Source: Thelonectria olida
Taxonomy: Eukaryota > Ascomycota > Sordariomycetes > Hypocreales > Nectriaceae
Direction of reading: 5' to 3'
Assembly (NCBI GenBank): GCA_020736575.1
Contig: JAGPYM010000156.1
Span: forward strand, 1-13,696
DNA: 13,696 nucleotides
Of the stretch, positions 1 to 8,642 are shown piece after piece (within the stretch, counting starts at the first letter, position 1; each line of letters starts with the position of its first letter). Made by a program: the position numbers and the translations under genes. The notes beneath the pieces were generated by a model that was given only the letters and a program-made list of their open reading frames with translations, was not told the DNA's origin and made no database searches.

Positions 1-240
1 AATAGGCTAACTTATAAATTAGTTAGCCCTAGCCCTAATAAGTAAAAGGAAATCTAGCAAGTACTAATAAAGCGCCTATTAAATTAAAATCTTATAATAT
101 ATTAATACTTATTTATTTTATTTCTAATCTCACTTTAGTTAATAACTCTCTTATAATAAAAAAGAAGGAAAAAAATAAAAGCCTTATAAAAAGAGATTTT
201 ATAATTATATAAAGTGGGGCAATTGCTAAACCCTAATTAG
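1..240. other. AT-rich edge block
   Basis: This stretch is mostly A and T, with long runs of TTATAA-like sequence and no reading frame that resembles a protein. It resembles the large AT-rich block at the right end of the window and is probably the edge of a second RIP-degraded repeat region, though CpA is less completely lost here. Base composition changes to balanced at about 240, where the gene-bearing island begins. Confidence 0.6.
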
Positions 241-298
241 CTATATTATTTACAGCAGGTCACGTGGCTGCCAATTTGTTATAAAGGCCACTAGCTAA

Positions 299-319
299 GG
301 TTTGCCCGTAGGGCAGACC
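299..319. repeat. short perfect-looking hairpin
   Basis: An inverted repeat of nine bases per arm, with one G:T-type mismatch, closes on a three-base GTA loop (GGTTTGCCC / GGGCAGACC). It lies just before the TATA box of the broken transporter gene. A palindromic CACGTG (E-box type) lies about 35 bases upstream at 261-266. The hairpin is directly visible; any regulatory role is inference. Confidence 0.45.
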
Positions 320-336
320 GCTACCCCCTAGTGCAG

Positions 337-343
337 TATAAAA
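337..343 (+). promoter_or_regulatory. TATA box of the transporter relic
   Basis: TATAAAA is followed by a pyrimidine-rich leader (about 420-500, many CTCC and CCTC runs). That is the usual build of a fungal core promoter and 5' untranslated region. The transporter coding remnant begins about 190-230 bases downstream, so the two fit together. Assignment rests on motif and position only. Confidence 0.4.
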
Positions 344-569
344 TCAAACCGAAAGCGAGGACAGCTATAATGAAAACCCCTAAGTTAAAAACACGACAGG
401 GAGCTCTCTAAGACATAATCCTTTGCCCTCCATCCTTATACCTACAAGTCTCCCTCTATTCGGCTATATCTCACAACCTCCATAGTCCCTCCCATTCAAG
501 TAAGCCTTCTTTCACAACTACGTCTAGAATCATGGCGTTAATGGCCTCATTTCTCCGGTCCATTGCCCA

Positions 570-872
570 ATGATGCGGTACGCAATGACCCCCGGAGTGT
601 TCGCGCTTGTATGCTCAGCTTGCTTTGATGGTATGCTTTTTGGCTGGGAGACCAGCGCTATAGGAGGCATTCTAGCCATGGAACCCACGCAGAAACTCTT
701 TGGCTATGAAGATTCCTCAGTCTGCCAAGGTCACAAAGGTCTAGAATATTGTCTCAACTTTGCAGGCTGGGTGTTTCCTCGTATGTTTCTTCACATTATG
801 AATCACGGAATAACCCACTTCTTACCTTGCCCCTTGATGTACGTAGTATTAAGACAGAAATTATCGCTCTGA
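570..872 (+). pseudogene. MFS sugar (hexose) transporter, N-terminal fragment, broken
   Basis: The reading frame opens with a hydrophobic segment containing [17 protein letters not shown], the first transmembrane helix and loop signature of fungal MFS sugar transporters (compare FGYDTxxIGG). After about residue 48 the homology moves to another frame, where [11 protein letters not shown], a typical start of helix 2, follows an in-frame TAG at 741-743. A plausible intron follows (GTATGT at 781 to TAG at 846). No convincing transporter sequence follows it, so the remaining ten or so helices of a usual 500-550 residue protein are absent. The start is uncertain: ATG at 570, 573 or 585 all lie in this frame, and an ATG at 532 is in a frame that closes quickly. 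The product would have been a plasma-membrane sugar importer, fitting the neighbouring secreted glycosidases. The family is fairly sure; substrate is unknown. Confidence 0.6.
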
Positions 873-1363
873 CGGGTGACACCGGCCAGCACGGCTACTC
901 CAGCAAACCACAAAGACTTCAGTTGTGGGAGGGCTTTTGTAAGTAGGTGCCCCAGGTCAAGGCCTGAGACACGAACGGAGGTGAAGGGAAAACAAAAATT
1001 CTTTGACCTATCTGCATCAACCTATAGGATTAGTTATCTCGCCCTCAACACATTCCTCTATAGCCCAGTTTGAGATTTCAGGGATGCAAATCCCATGCCG
1101 TAAGCCAGCTATGACATTTCAACTACATCGCTGGATCTGTGTCGGAGTATCTAATGGTACCCCCGCTCGGCTTTTCGGTCAAGAAATGGGCGAAGAAACA
1201 AAACAATTTTCCTTGGTGTATAATATGTTTCCGCCAATGCTGACAACCCCAAATCAGTACCTACCAGCTTCTTTGACACCGCGGATCCTGGGAGAGGTGA
1301 GATGGAAAATAATTGAAATCTCCTGGTGAGAGAGTGGCTAATGTTTCTGGTGCACTCGCCCTG
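873..1363. other. no recognisable gene
   Basis: Composition is balanced, but short open frames on both strands (the longest about 108 codons at 1003-1329) match no family I recognise. The first part should have coded the rest of the MFS transporter; I see no transmembrane pattern continuing. It probably contains decayed transporter sequence plus the upstream region of the GH79 relic. Confidence 0.4.
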
Positions 1364-1370
1364 TATAAAA
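1364..1370 (+). promoter_or_regulatory. TATA box of the GH79 relic
   Basis: TATAAAA lies about 115 bases before the remains of the GH79 signal peptide, a normal distance for a filamentous fungal promoter. No other gene start nearby would use it. Confidence 0.4.
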
Positions 1371-1482
1371 AGTAGAGTTCAGTAGGCTGGCGAAAGAAGG
1401 GCCTCCTTAGATAATTCTCTTGAAATAAGTACCCTAACTCTTTATCCGACCAAGAGCTATAGCATAAATTTGAAACCACAAT

Positions 1483-3542
1483 ATTCCCGCTCTCCGCCAC
1501 TATTTGCTTGCTTTGTCTGCCAGCATTAGCGTGGCACAAAGCAGCTCAAACACGACACAGGAGTTGGCATTACGCAGACCCTCTTCTTCCGTGCCCCTAG
1601 CTCAGGACCTCTGCGGATTCTCTATTGAGGCCGATAGGTTCCCTGACTGGGCAGGCAATGTCTCACGCAGGAACGAGTTTACATACACTCTTCTGGACAA
1701 CCTCAGGAAGAAGACTGGCAAGGCTCCGCACATAAGGCAAGCAAACACAAGTACAGTATCGCACGAGACACTCAACTGATGCAAGGGATCAGGGTTGGTG
1801 GAGGCTCGCAGGACCACGTCATCTCAACCCCTAGTATCAAGGGCGACCCTGGCTTCTACAACGTCTTCGACCCCGTTCCGGAGAACCCTGAAAACACCAA
1901 ATCCTTATTTCCTCAGGCATATTTCACCGGGGCGGGATTCCACTACTGGCTCTCAGCATGCAATATGCCAAAAGGGCCAAGTTCTCTTGGGGCATAAACC
2001 TCTTGGCTGGGAACGCAAGCGAGGCAGTAGCCCAGGTGAAACAACTCGAGAGAGCTTTCGCGGTAAGTCCCGGCGGCCCCGAAACAAACAATGCATTGAT
2101 GGTTCGGGACTAACGTTCCCTAAACCGCCCATCTAGCATCGCCGTTGTCGCAACGTTCACCTCCACACAATTGAACTTGGGAACGAGGCGGATCTGTGGG
2201 CCGATGGTGATCGCCGACCCGAAGACTGGACCATTTGGGACTGCGTGGATGAACAGTTTGTTGCATCCCTTGTCTACCTGTACTTCTGCGGAGCTAATTT
2301 TGACTAGAATTGAGTATTTCACGGCCATTAATAAATCTCTAGGCAACAATGGAAGAAAGTACAGGATCGGGGACTGAGCTGGGAGGTTCAGCACTTCCGC
2401 CCTGCTGAAGACCAGATTAATGCAGTCCGAGAAGGGGCAGTGAGTTTTTCATCACCCTTACTCTGGCGAGCCTTCATATTGAGCTTGGCTGATCGATTAT
2501 TAGGTCAGTCAATGTCATCTCTGAGCACCGTTACCAGGGTACCGCCTCCATGGTCGCACGGTCACAGTGGCCCAAAATCGCCTCCGGGCTCATAAACAAG
2601 GAGAAAATCCGAGGTAGGTTAGAGCGTTTTAACGTGTCGGTTATAAAAGCCGAGGAGGCCAGGCTTGAATTCGTACTTGGCGAGACCGGCTCGCTAGCCG
2701 GCCATGGCCAGGCAGGCGTGAGCAACGCCGCGGCAGCAGCCCTCTGGATGGTGGACTACAGCCTGCACGCGGCGAGTAAGGCATTAAGGAGCTGCACTTC
2801 CATCAGGGCGTCGGTTACAACTATAGTGGTATGTGCAATCCCAAGCGGTCTGGCTAGGTGTGAATGAGCCTAATTCTTTGCAGCTTTCCAGCCGTTAGAT
2901 CATATCGGCGTCAACATCACCGACTTCGACCCCAAGGCAACTCGACACGTCATGCCCCTCTACTACGGCTTTCTCGTAGTAGCTGATGCGATTGGACCCT
3001 CGGGAAATACGGTATATACCCCCCCATGTGCTCTCAAGGCGGAGTGGCTAATAAGGATGTCAGTACATCAGTGAGATCTCGACAAACAGCTCCGAGCTTG
3101 CCGCATATCAGATTTGGGAAGGCGATACACCGAGCCGCCTGGTGTTGATCAACTGAGAGCCGTGGACAGAATTGCACGTTTCACCTCGATCCACGTAGAG
3201 CGTAAGCCAGATCGGAAGACTAACATATTTGCACATTAGGTCCGAAGGCAATCGCCCGACCATGGCCGTCAAGCTATCTAAGCTCCCTAATCGTAGTCAT
3301 GCGGCTTACAAGCTTTTGGAAATGCCATCAATTTCCGTTACCGGTAGTCGCACTTGAAAATCAGCTAGGTCGTGTTGGCAGAGTGTCAAGTGACTAACAA
3401 TAAAACAGAAGGACTCACATGTGGAGGTCAGAGCTGGGAGACACGTTCTGGGGAACCTAAAGGAAAGGAGACATTTGTTCGGCTTGGTTCCGATCGGACA
3501 ATCACGATGGATGCGAGCTCGTTGGCTCTTATCTACTTGTGA
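1483..3542 (+). pseudogene. GH79 beta-glucuronidase-like glycosidase, multiply broken
   Basis: Read across several frames, this is a complete secreted GH79 enzyme: a signal-peptide-like LLALSASISVAQ, then GFSIEADRFPDWAGN, IRVGGGSQDH, GFYNVFDPVPENPENT, IELGNEADLW, FVLGETGSLAGHGQAGVSN, ELHFHQGVGYNYSAFQP, and a C-terminal block GGQSWETRSGEPKGKE ending at TGA 3540-3542. GH79 is a retaining (alpha/beta)8 family that removes glucuronic acid, in fungi typically from arabinogalactan proteins. The presumed acid/base is the Glu of GNE (2185-2187) and the nucleophile the Glu of LGET (2682-2684). Supported introns are 1737-1792 (GC..AG), 2063-2136, 2829-2883, 3012-3063 and perhaps 3202-3239. Disablements: no in-frame ATG after the upstream stop at 1471, a frameshift near 1975, stops and lost homology around 2300-2510, a frameshift near 2780 and an in-frame TGA at 3154. 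Five such lesions make assembly error an unlikely explanation. Confidence 0.85.
1737..1792 (+). other. GC-AG intron in the GH79 relic
   Basis: Removing this 56-base segment joins PHI-R to VGGGSQDH in the correct frame and deletes an in-frame TGA. The 5' splice site reads AG|GCAAGC, the accepted GC-donor variant. A branch-like CTCAAC lies about 20 bases before the ATCAG acceptor. The GC may be ancestral or a decayed GT. Confidence 0.6.
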
Positions 3543-4495
3543 TACTGAGTATTAGGAGAGGCATTTGCAAACTCTGGCTTCTGCCGAGGATTTCTGTGTG
3601 GCGAGCATGGCAAAAGTATAGGGAAGGATATACGAGGATGTGCCGCTGTCGCCATCAGTGGACTATAAAAGGAATTTCAAGATGGGCAGACATGTCTTTT
3701 CCTAGCTCGACCTACGTTACTTCTAGCTACTGGCTTTAGAAGCATTGAGGAAGAATGTGCGGAAGGCTTCTGACTCCAATTTTCAACAAATCGGAATCAA
3801 TACCCTTCAATGCCGCTTTATATCAGATTGTAGACAAAAGATTTGGTTACCAGCAAGTGAAATTCGCCTCGCTTAGTCTTCGGATTGCCTTCCACCGCAA
3901 ACCTTTATCGTCCCATCCACCACCTGATCGCCACCGAGGGGACATGCAGTTTATCCAGGCATAGCCAGAGACATTCTCCCAAGTGTCCCTGAATATGTAG
4001 TTAGGCAATCCCAAAATCTATACTAAAGCAGTAATCAATCTAGGAGCGAGATAAGTCCGGCAGCATTGAGGCAGTGCTGGAGGGAGAGATATCAAGGGAG
4101 GGTGAGAGTGAGAGGATGGAAATCAGTTATCGGGACGGAGTAGCACCCTGGAACTTCGGGCCGGACGGCTCCAATCTGTCCTCGTCGACGGCAAGTCGAT
4201 GTTTTCGTGTCAGCCACCAAGCGAAGAGCGCTCTACAGGGTGGTCTTAAACGCTACTGACCACGGGGTGCCTGTTAAAATGTCGACGGCCAGCATCGCGG
4301 AGTTTGATCGAATGGTGCCAACCCTAGAGTTGTCGCGTTAATGAGAAAGCCCGTGATCGTCGCAGGAAGAAAGCCATTATTATGGTTAAATAGAAAACGC
4401 TATCGACCGTCTCGCCCCTTCAAACAGACCTTCCTTTCTAGCTTTTGGGCTGTTGGTTGTTTTCCCTCTGCTGCTAGCCTTCCCCGTCCAAAGTA
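3543..4495. other. no recognisable gene between GH79 and GH43
   Basis: The two genes converge here, so both 3' ends and terminators should lie in this 950-base gap. Several short frames of 60-70 codons occur on the + strand. The most protein-like is an unbroken stretch at about 4143-4341 (+, reading DVFVSATKRRALYRVVL and then STASIAEFDRMVPTLELSR), which I cannot assign to any family. It could be a relic of a further gene or chance. I saw no tRNA, transposase or repeat. Confidence 0.35.
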
Positions 4496-6336
4496 CTAAT
4501 GCGTACATTCTTTAATCTTTTTCTCTAAAGGATATACAATAATCTTATCAATATCAGCAGCCTTTGTACTATTCCCGTTTGACATGCCACCAATAGTAAA
4601 AGAATTCATCCCCTTGGTCAAGTTCACCGCCACAGGTGTGGCCATGATGATTCCCTTGTGTGTATCTTTCATTGAGATCTGCTGCCGGGAGGAAGCGTCT
4701 TTGTTAATCTCAACCCAGCCGTAGCGACGTAGGATCCACGTTCCGTTCAGACGGTCTGGGGCGCCAAACGGGGAGTCGCCAAAGCCCAGGTCGTCAGTGT
4801 CTAGCCAGGTCAGTTGTCATGCCTGCTTCCAGAGCTAAAGAAGGCAATCACCCACTTTGATAATAGACAGATACCCACTGCTCTCCCCCTTCGCCTTCTA
4901 TGTCAAAAGTGACAGTGCTGTCGTTCCCGTTAATGCCGGTCACAATGGTTCCGTTGCTTGCGAATGGCTAGGCCTCCGGTCAGTCTTTGGGGGGTTTCAT
5001 CACTAGAGAAGAGACTCACCGCTTCCTGATGCCATGCGTTCCCAGTGACTGTAGCATCCGCGCTGTAGTAGGTTTGACCCTCGACGACAGACCATAATCC
5101 GGTTTTTCTAGGAAATGTGTCAGTTGTGCTGTTCAAGCGAGCGCGCGAAACTTACACATCGAGATCGTAGACATCAATCCAGTCAATCTTAATGCTCTTC
5201 TTTTCTTGGTCCACAATCAGCGGCAGCCACACGTACGTAGCCTCCCAATTGGCGTTCATATCCCACTTAAGAGTTTTAGCTTTTGAATTCATTTGAAGTT
5301 TGTAGGAATACCAACACGGTCACCGAGATACAGATGGGTTGTTTGTTTCGACCCGTGAATAGTGAGGGTATTTCCAGACTGAGAGTTCAGGCCTCGGGTG
5401 TTCAACGGATTGATAATCCATGGCTGAGACCAAGGTCCCTCAAGTTTGTCTGCGCGGAACGCAACAACGTCTAAATCGGTTTAGTATTGCAAATCTTAGC
5501 TAGCTAGTTTGCACTCACTGTTTGGTCGGTAGCCAGTCTTGTGGCTCATGATGGCAAAGTAGCCGGCATCTGTCTTCACGATGCTAGGGGCTTCAAGGTC
5601 AAATTTGTCCCATCGGTAGATAACCTCATCCAGGCCGGTAACGGCCTCATTGAAAGAGGTCAGATAAACATCACGGCCTTCGCGACGATCGCCATTGGAG
5701 TACAAGGCGTAAGACCTATTGGTGTCTGGGTCGGTGAAGAGTCCAAAGTCCTGCGACCAGTTGCCAAGCGGTCGATAGGCGTCAACGTAGGTGTACGGTC
5801 CCCCAATGGTGTCAGAAACTGCATGGCCCTGGAGAAGCCAGTTGTAGGCTCTCTTCGGGGCATCTGCGTGCCACCACATCTATTGAACGTCAGTGACAAG
5901 GGAATGCCGGAGACTTGGCAATTTGAAGTCTCACGTTGTATTTTCCCGTGCTCTCTGCGTAAACGACCTTGGGGCGTTGAATGACCATGGATGGATCGAT
6001 CCTCGGATGGCTAGGGATAGGCTCTATGCGAGGTTAGCCGTAATCCTGGCTCACTAGCCATCGATACCTACTCAGAGCAAGGCCATGGTCCTCCCAACCG
6101 GCGAGGTCTTCTGAGCTATACACTCTGACACCTCCTCCTTCTGTCTGTCCTTCAACTTTGTACTCCCCGAACAACCAGTATTTGTTAGTCTTTTCATCAA
6201 AGGTCACGCCGCCAGCGTGTGCATTGACCAAATTGCCATTGGTGTCGCGCCAGTGTCCGGCAGGGACGATGTAGACGGCCGACGACAGGGCCGAGAAGAC
6301 CAAAGCGGCGAAGGGTAGCGTTAAAAAGCGAACCAT
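4496..6336 (-). CDS. GH43 exo-beta-1,3-galactanase-like enzyme with C-terminal CBM35-like domain; one frameshift
   Basis: This is a secreted glycoside hydrolase of the galactan 1,3-beta-galactosidase type, expected to trim galactose from the beta-1,3-galactan backbone of arabinogalactan. Exons (minus, from the start): 6336-6072, 6023-5935, 5879-5519, 5470-5156, 5107-5020, 4967-4856, 4800-4496. All six introns are 48-55 bases, GT..AG, and join in phase, giving about 510 residues after allowing for one indel. The chosen ATG (6336) is directly followed by a signal peptide (MVRFLTLPFAALVFSALSSA); an in-frame ATG 39 bases upstream would push it inward. Landmarks: NAHAGGVTFDEKT, KYWLFGEYK, VIQRPKVVY, MWWHAD, GNWSQDFGLFTD, ALYSNGD, KFDLEAPSIV (presumed acid Glu, 5592-5594) and MSHKTGYRPN. 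A C-terminal beta-sandwich region (TVTFDIEGEGGEQWVSVYY ... IIVYPLE) is CBM35-like. In exon 4 an extra two bases near 5311-5318 break the frame between YLGDR and WYSYK; everything else is open. It is therefore a very young pseudogene, a sequencing error, or spliced around. Confidence 0.85.
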
Positions 6337-6444
6337 TGTCAGAATTCTTGATTGCGATGCCGGCGGGACTTGCAAAAACTCGGTGCTCGAACAACGTGTT
6401 GGAACTGATGGGCCATATCGATGAGCGTTGTGTGCTTCCTGGCC

Positions 6445-6452
6445 CTTTTATC
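6445..6452 (-). promoter_or_regulatory. TATA-like element of the GH43 gene
   Basis: GATAAAAG on the minus strand lies about 110 bases upstream of the GH43 start codon, a usual distance. It is a weak match to a TATA box; motif and position are the only support. Confidence 0.3.
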
Positions 6453-6525
6453 AACTTGCCAAGCCTGTTTCCAGAAGATCAGTTGTCCTTGGGATATCAT
6501 TGCCAAGCATAGTACTCGCCAGGTC

Positions 6526-6531
6526 CCCCAC
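6526..6531 (-). promoter_or_regulatory. CreA-type site (GTGGGG) upstream of GH43
   Basis: GTGGGG on the minus strand fits the SYGGRG consensus of the carbon-catabolite repressor CreA/CRE1, about 190 bases upstream of the GH43 start. Such sites are expected for CAZyme genes but the motif is short and common, so this is suggestive only. Confidence 0.3.
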
Positions 6532-6685
6532 CCCATGGACGGGCTAGAGGCCCTACAGTGGTTCTTTAACCCGATACACCGAGACAACTCCATCAAGAAG
6601 GAAATGGAGAACATTGACCTGGTCGATAGACATCTGCATTTGACGATTCACCCGAGTTCTCCTCTGAGCCTTGGAAACTAGACAA

Positions 6686-6716
6686 GGGGGGGTTGGGGGT
6701 TGCTTGGGGGCTAGGG
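6686..6716 (+). other. potential G-quadruplex motif
   Basis: Four G-runs of 7, 5, 5 and 3 bases are separated by loops of 2, 6 and 3 bases, which satisfies the standard G3+N1-7 rule. It lies about 350 bases upstream of the GH43 start, with the G-rich strand opposite to the GH43 coding strand. The sequence fact is direct; folding and any promoter effect are inference. Confidence 0.7.
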
Positions 6717-7203
6717 ATCCTTTTCATGGAGATTGAGGAGCCGATTGAATTTTCAAGCGGCGCCCGATCCTACCGAATGTGAGTGCGGTTGAACGACGTG
6801 TAGTTGCGCCCCTTTGCTTCCGTGCTCGTGCGTGTTCTAATTGCTCTCCCAGGCCAGTGTTCCGATCATGCCCTGTCCTGAGAACTCGATTTCTGATCTT
6901 TTTACTGTCTAATCCACTGCTTGATGCGTTGTGTAATACGAGATTGTCGTTAAGAGGTCATAATAAAGCCGATGGTGTTTGGCATCAGATTAGCGGAAAA
7001 AAAAAAACTCCCTGATATGGTGTTGTTGTTCAGAAAAGAATCCGCCTGTCCATGTACGCCTTTTCCATATTGTGTTATTAAAACTTGGGTATAGATAAGC
7101 TTTAGTTGTGTTGCGGCTTTGTTACACCTTTCCCAATACTAACCCCTGCCTCGACCAAGTTGGGGACAGCTTGACCAGGATCCCTTGATCAGATGATGTT
7201 CGT
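6717..7203. other. no recognisable gene between GH43 and the esterase relic
   Basis: Divergent intergenic DNA. A 78-codon frame at 6779-7015 shows no family features. A run of eleven A residues occurs near 6998. The N-terminal half of the downstream SGNH esterase, including its GDSL/GDST block, should lie here or just downstream but I could not find it. Confidence 0.4.
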
Positions 7204-7746
7204 ATGACAGTAGCAACAGGGAGGCGATCAACCCTCGCTTGGTTTCCCCGCACTTTTGCAATCAACTGTGCAAGCTATGCACACTCCACTGCGTTAAGCT
7301 TAAGCAGATCACGCAACGCTCGGGAGATCAATGACGCGATGTCCGACCCAGTAGCCTTCGTCGATTACTTTCCGAAACCTTCAACTGCCTCCTCTGCACT
7401 GCGCGATCCCCCTTGCTTCGGTGTTCATGCCCCTAACGTTGAAGTGGCACGCTCGACTGGGCTTCTTTTCGTCCGACTTTGGGGAACTCCTCCATTCCTT
7501 GCATAATTATCCGTAGCGAGCACTCGGAAGCAAAACCGAGCTCTCAATCTGGCAAGCACGAACTACATTAATGCAATCAGCGACGAAAATGTATCCTACT
7601 ATGACTCGAGCGAGGGCGATAAGATCCATCTTAATCCAGCGGGCGAGAAAGCATTTGGACGCATAGTGGCAGATCTATTGCTATCAAAGCGTGGTTACTT
7701 GAGAAAATACGTATCACCAAACCAGGCATTCAGTGAAAAGATCTGA
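7204..7746 (+). pseudogene. SGNH/GDSL esterase relic, rhamnogalacturonan acetylesterase-like, C-terminal part
   Basis: The 3' portion reads LNLASTNYINAISDENVSYY, then EGDKIHLNPAGEKAFGRIVADLL, ending at TGA 7744-7746. DKIHLNPAG is block V of the SGNH hydrolase superfamily, carrying the catalytic Asp (7618-7620) and His (7627-7629); the surrounding wording is that of fungal rhamnogalacturonan acetylesterase-like proteins, which remove acetyl groups from pectic galacturonate. The upstream part in the same frame (NVEVARSTGLLFV near 7435-7480) fits the preceding strand, but about 60 extra bases containing a TAA (7504-7506) separate it from LNLAST. The N-terminal GDS block with the nucleophile Ser is missing, so the enzyme cannot be functional. 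The family is well supported for the last 70 codons, weakly for the rest. Confidence 0.65.
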
Positions 7747-8061
7747 GCTGCCGAATATGGTACTGGTGATGAGTGAGTAAGAGGAGCAGCTCTGGCATGC
7801 TTGCTTTGGCGAAGTCATACCCTGTCGTAGCTTAATTGTCCTATACTTCAATTAGAAGTCTGGAGCAGTAGATAAATATAGTAGCTGAGTGAATAGAGAC
7901 CATCGTCACTCCAAGTTTGCCTGCATAACTTTAGTGTCGCATTGAAGACGTTGAGCCATTCCAGTCCATTCAGGATTGGTGCATATATCCTCGTACTCTC
8001 ACAGCATGGAAGGTGCTAGATTCCTCTCAAATAGCTTGGAGGTTGGTTTAGGCTGTCTATT
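7747..8061. other. no recognisable gene
   Basis: This is intergenic sequence downstream of the esterase relic with no frame, repeat or RNA gene that I can support. Confidence 0.5.
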
Positions 8062-8493
8062 CTAGCTTTCGCTAACTCGATCTAGTCCTCGGCCAATGCG
8101 ATAAGATAACCTGCCATCCTTGACGCCAAATTTTAGGCAGACAGGTACATGGGTTTTCTTAAGACGACGTCGCGTCCCCCTGAGCCCTAGAACGGGACCG
8201 GAAAAGCATGCCGGACACAGGCTGATCCCCCAAACAATACATTGGGGGCAGTCATACAAGAAAGCCTCCCTGCTTCCCTGTAAGAAATACCATGTCGGCT
8301 GTTTGCTGCAAGATTTCCCACAAATGAACAGCCCATGAGCATGATACCCCTCAACTGAAATGATGTGTTGGGAACGGAACCTCGCGTGAACGGTCAATGG
8401 CATCTTCGTGTCAACAAAGCGGCATTTCTTCAGGTCGAGTCTCCAGTCACTGAAGGGCGCGTGTACGGGTAAGAAAGTACATTCATGAGCCAT
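8062..8493 (-). CDS. hypothetical 143-residue cysteine-rich frame, doubtful
   Basis: An ATG-started frame of 143 codons runs away from the GH28 gene, starting 150 bases from the GH28 start. It contains paired cysteines (CPQC then CPAC, with earlier CGKSC), which resemble a zinc-binding knuckle, and a basic stretch GTRRRLKKTH. It is longer than the other spurious frames in the balanced part of the window, but I recognise no family, it has no signal peptide, and no intron is needed. Its promoter would have to overlap that of GH28. It may be chance or a relic. Confidence 0.22.
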   Translation of the reverse strand: MAHECTFLPVHAPFSDWRLDLKKCRFVDTKMPLTVHARFRSQHIISVEGYHAHGLFICGKSCSKQPTWYFLQGSREAFLYDCPQCIVWGISLCPACFSGPVLGLRGTRRRLKKTHVPVCLKFGVKDGRLSYRIGRGLDRVSES

Positions 8494-8501
8494 GAATTCG
8501 G

Positions 8502-8507
8502 CCGGGG
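8502..8507 (+). promoter_or_regulatory. CreA-type site (CCGGGG) upstream of GH28
   Basis: CCGGGG fits SYGGRG, the carbon-catabolite repressor consensus, 135 bases upstream of the GH28 start. An inverted CCAAT box (ATTGG, 8537-8541) follows it. Both are common in fungal pectinase promoters; support is motif and position only. Confidence 0.35.
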
Positions 8508-8550
8508 ATCAATGCAGAGTGGCCATGCTTGGTGACATTGGCAGGAAAAG

Positions 8551-8557
8551 TATTTAT
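8551..8557 (+). promoter_or_regulatory. TATA-like box of the GH28 gene
   Basis: TATTTAT lies about 86 bases before the GH28 ATG and is followed by a pyrimidine-rich leader (TCTTGACTTCTCTCGTCTTC type) ending at the start codon. The order CreA site, CCAAT box, TATA-like box, CT-rich leader is coherent for one promoter. Confidence 0.4.
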
Positions 8558-8642
8558 TAGCTCATTATCCCGCATCATAACCAGCCATTTCATCTTGCAA
8601 AGCATCGACTTCCTATATCTTTGACTTCTCTCGTCTTCAGCC

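Noticed and set aside
25..42. Two telomere-like units (CCCTAG, CCCTAA)
   Set aside because: Only about one and a half repeats with no continuation; AT-rich repeat DNA gives such words by chance, and the window does not behave as a chromosome end.
1003..1329. 108-codon frame as a gene
   Set aside because: No family resemblance, no transmembrane or signal features, and it lies where transporter remains and the GH79 promoter are expected.
5541..5984. 147-codon + strand frame
   Set aside because: It is the antisense shadow of GH43 exons 2-3, whose minus-strand translation matches the family throughout.
6421..6681. 86-codon + strand frame upstream of GH43
   Set aside because: It lies in the GH43 promoter, shows no domain, and overlaps TATA-like and CreA-like elements.
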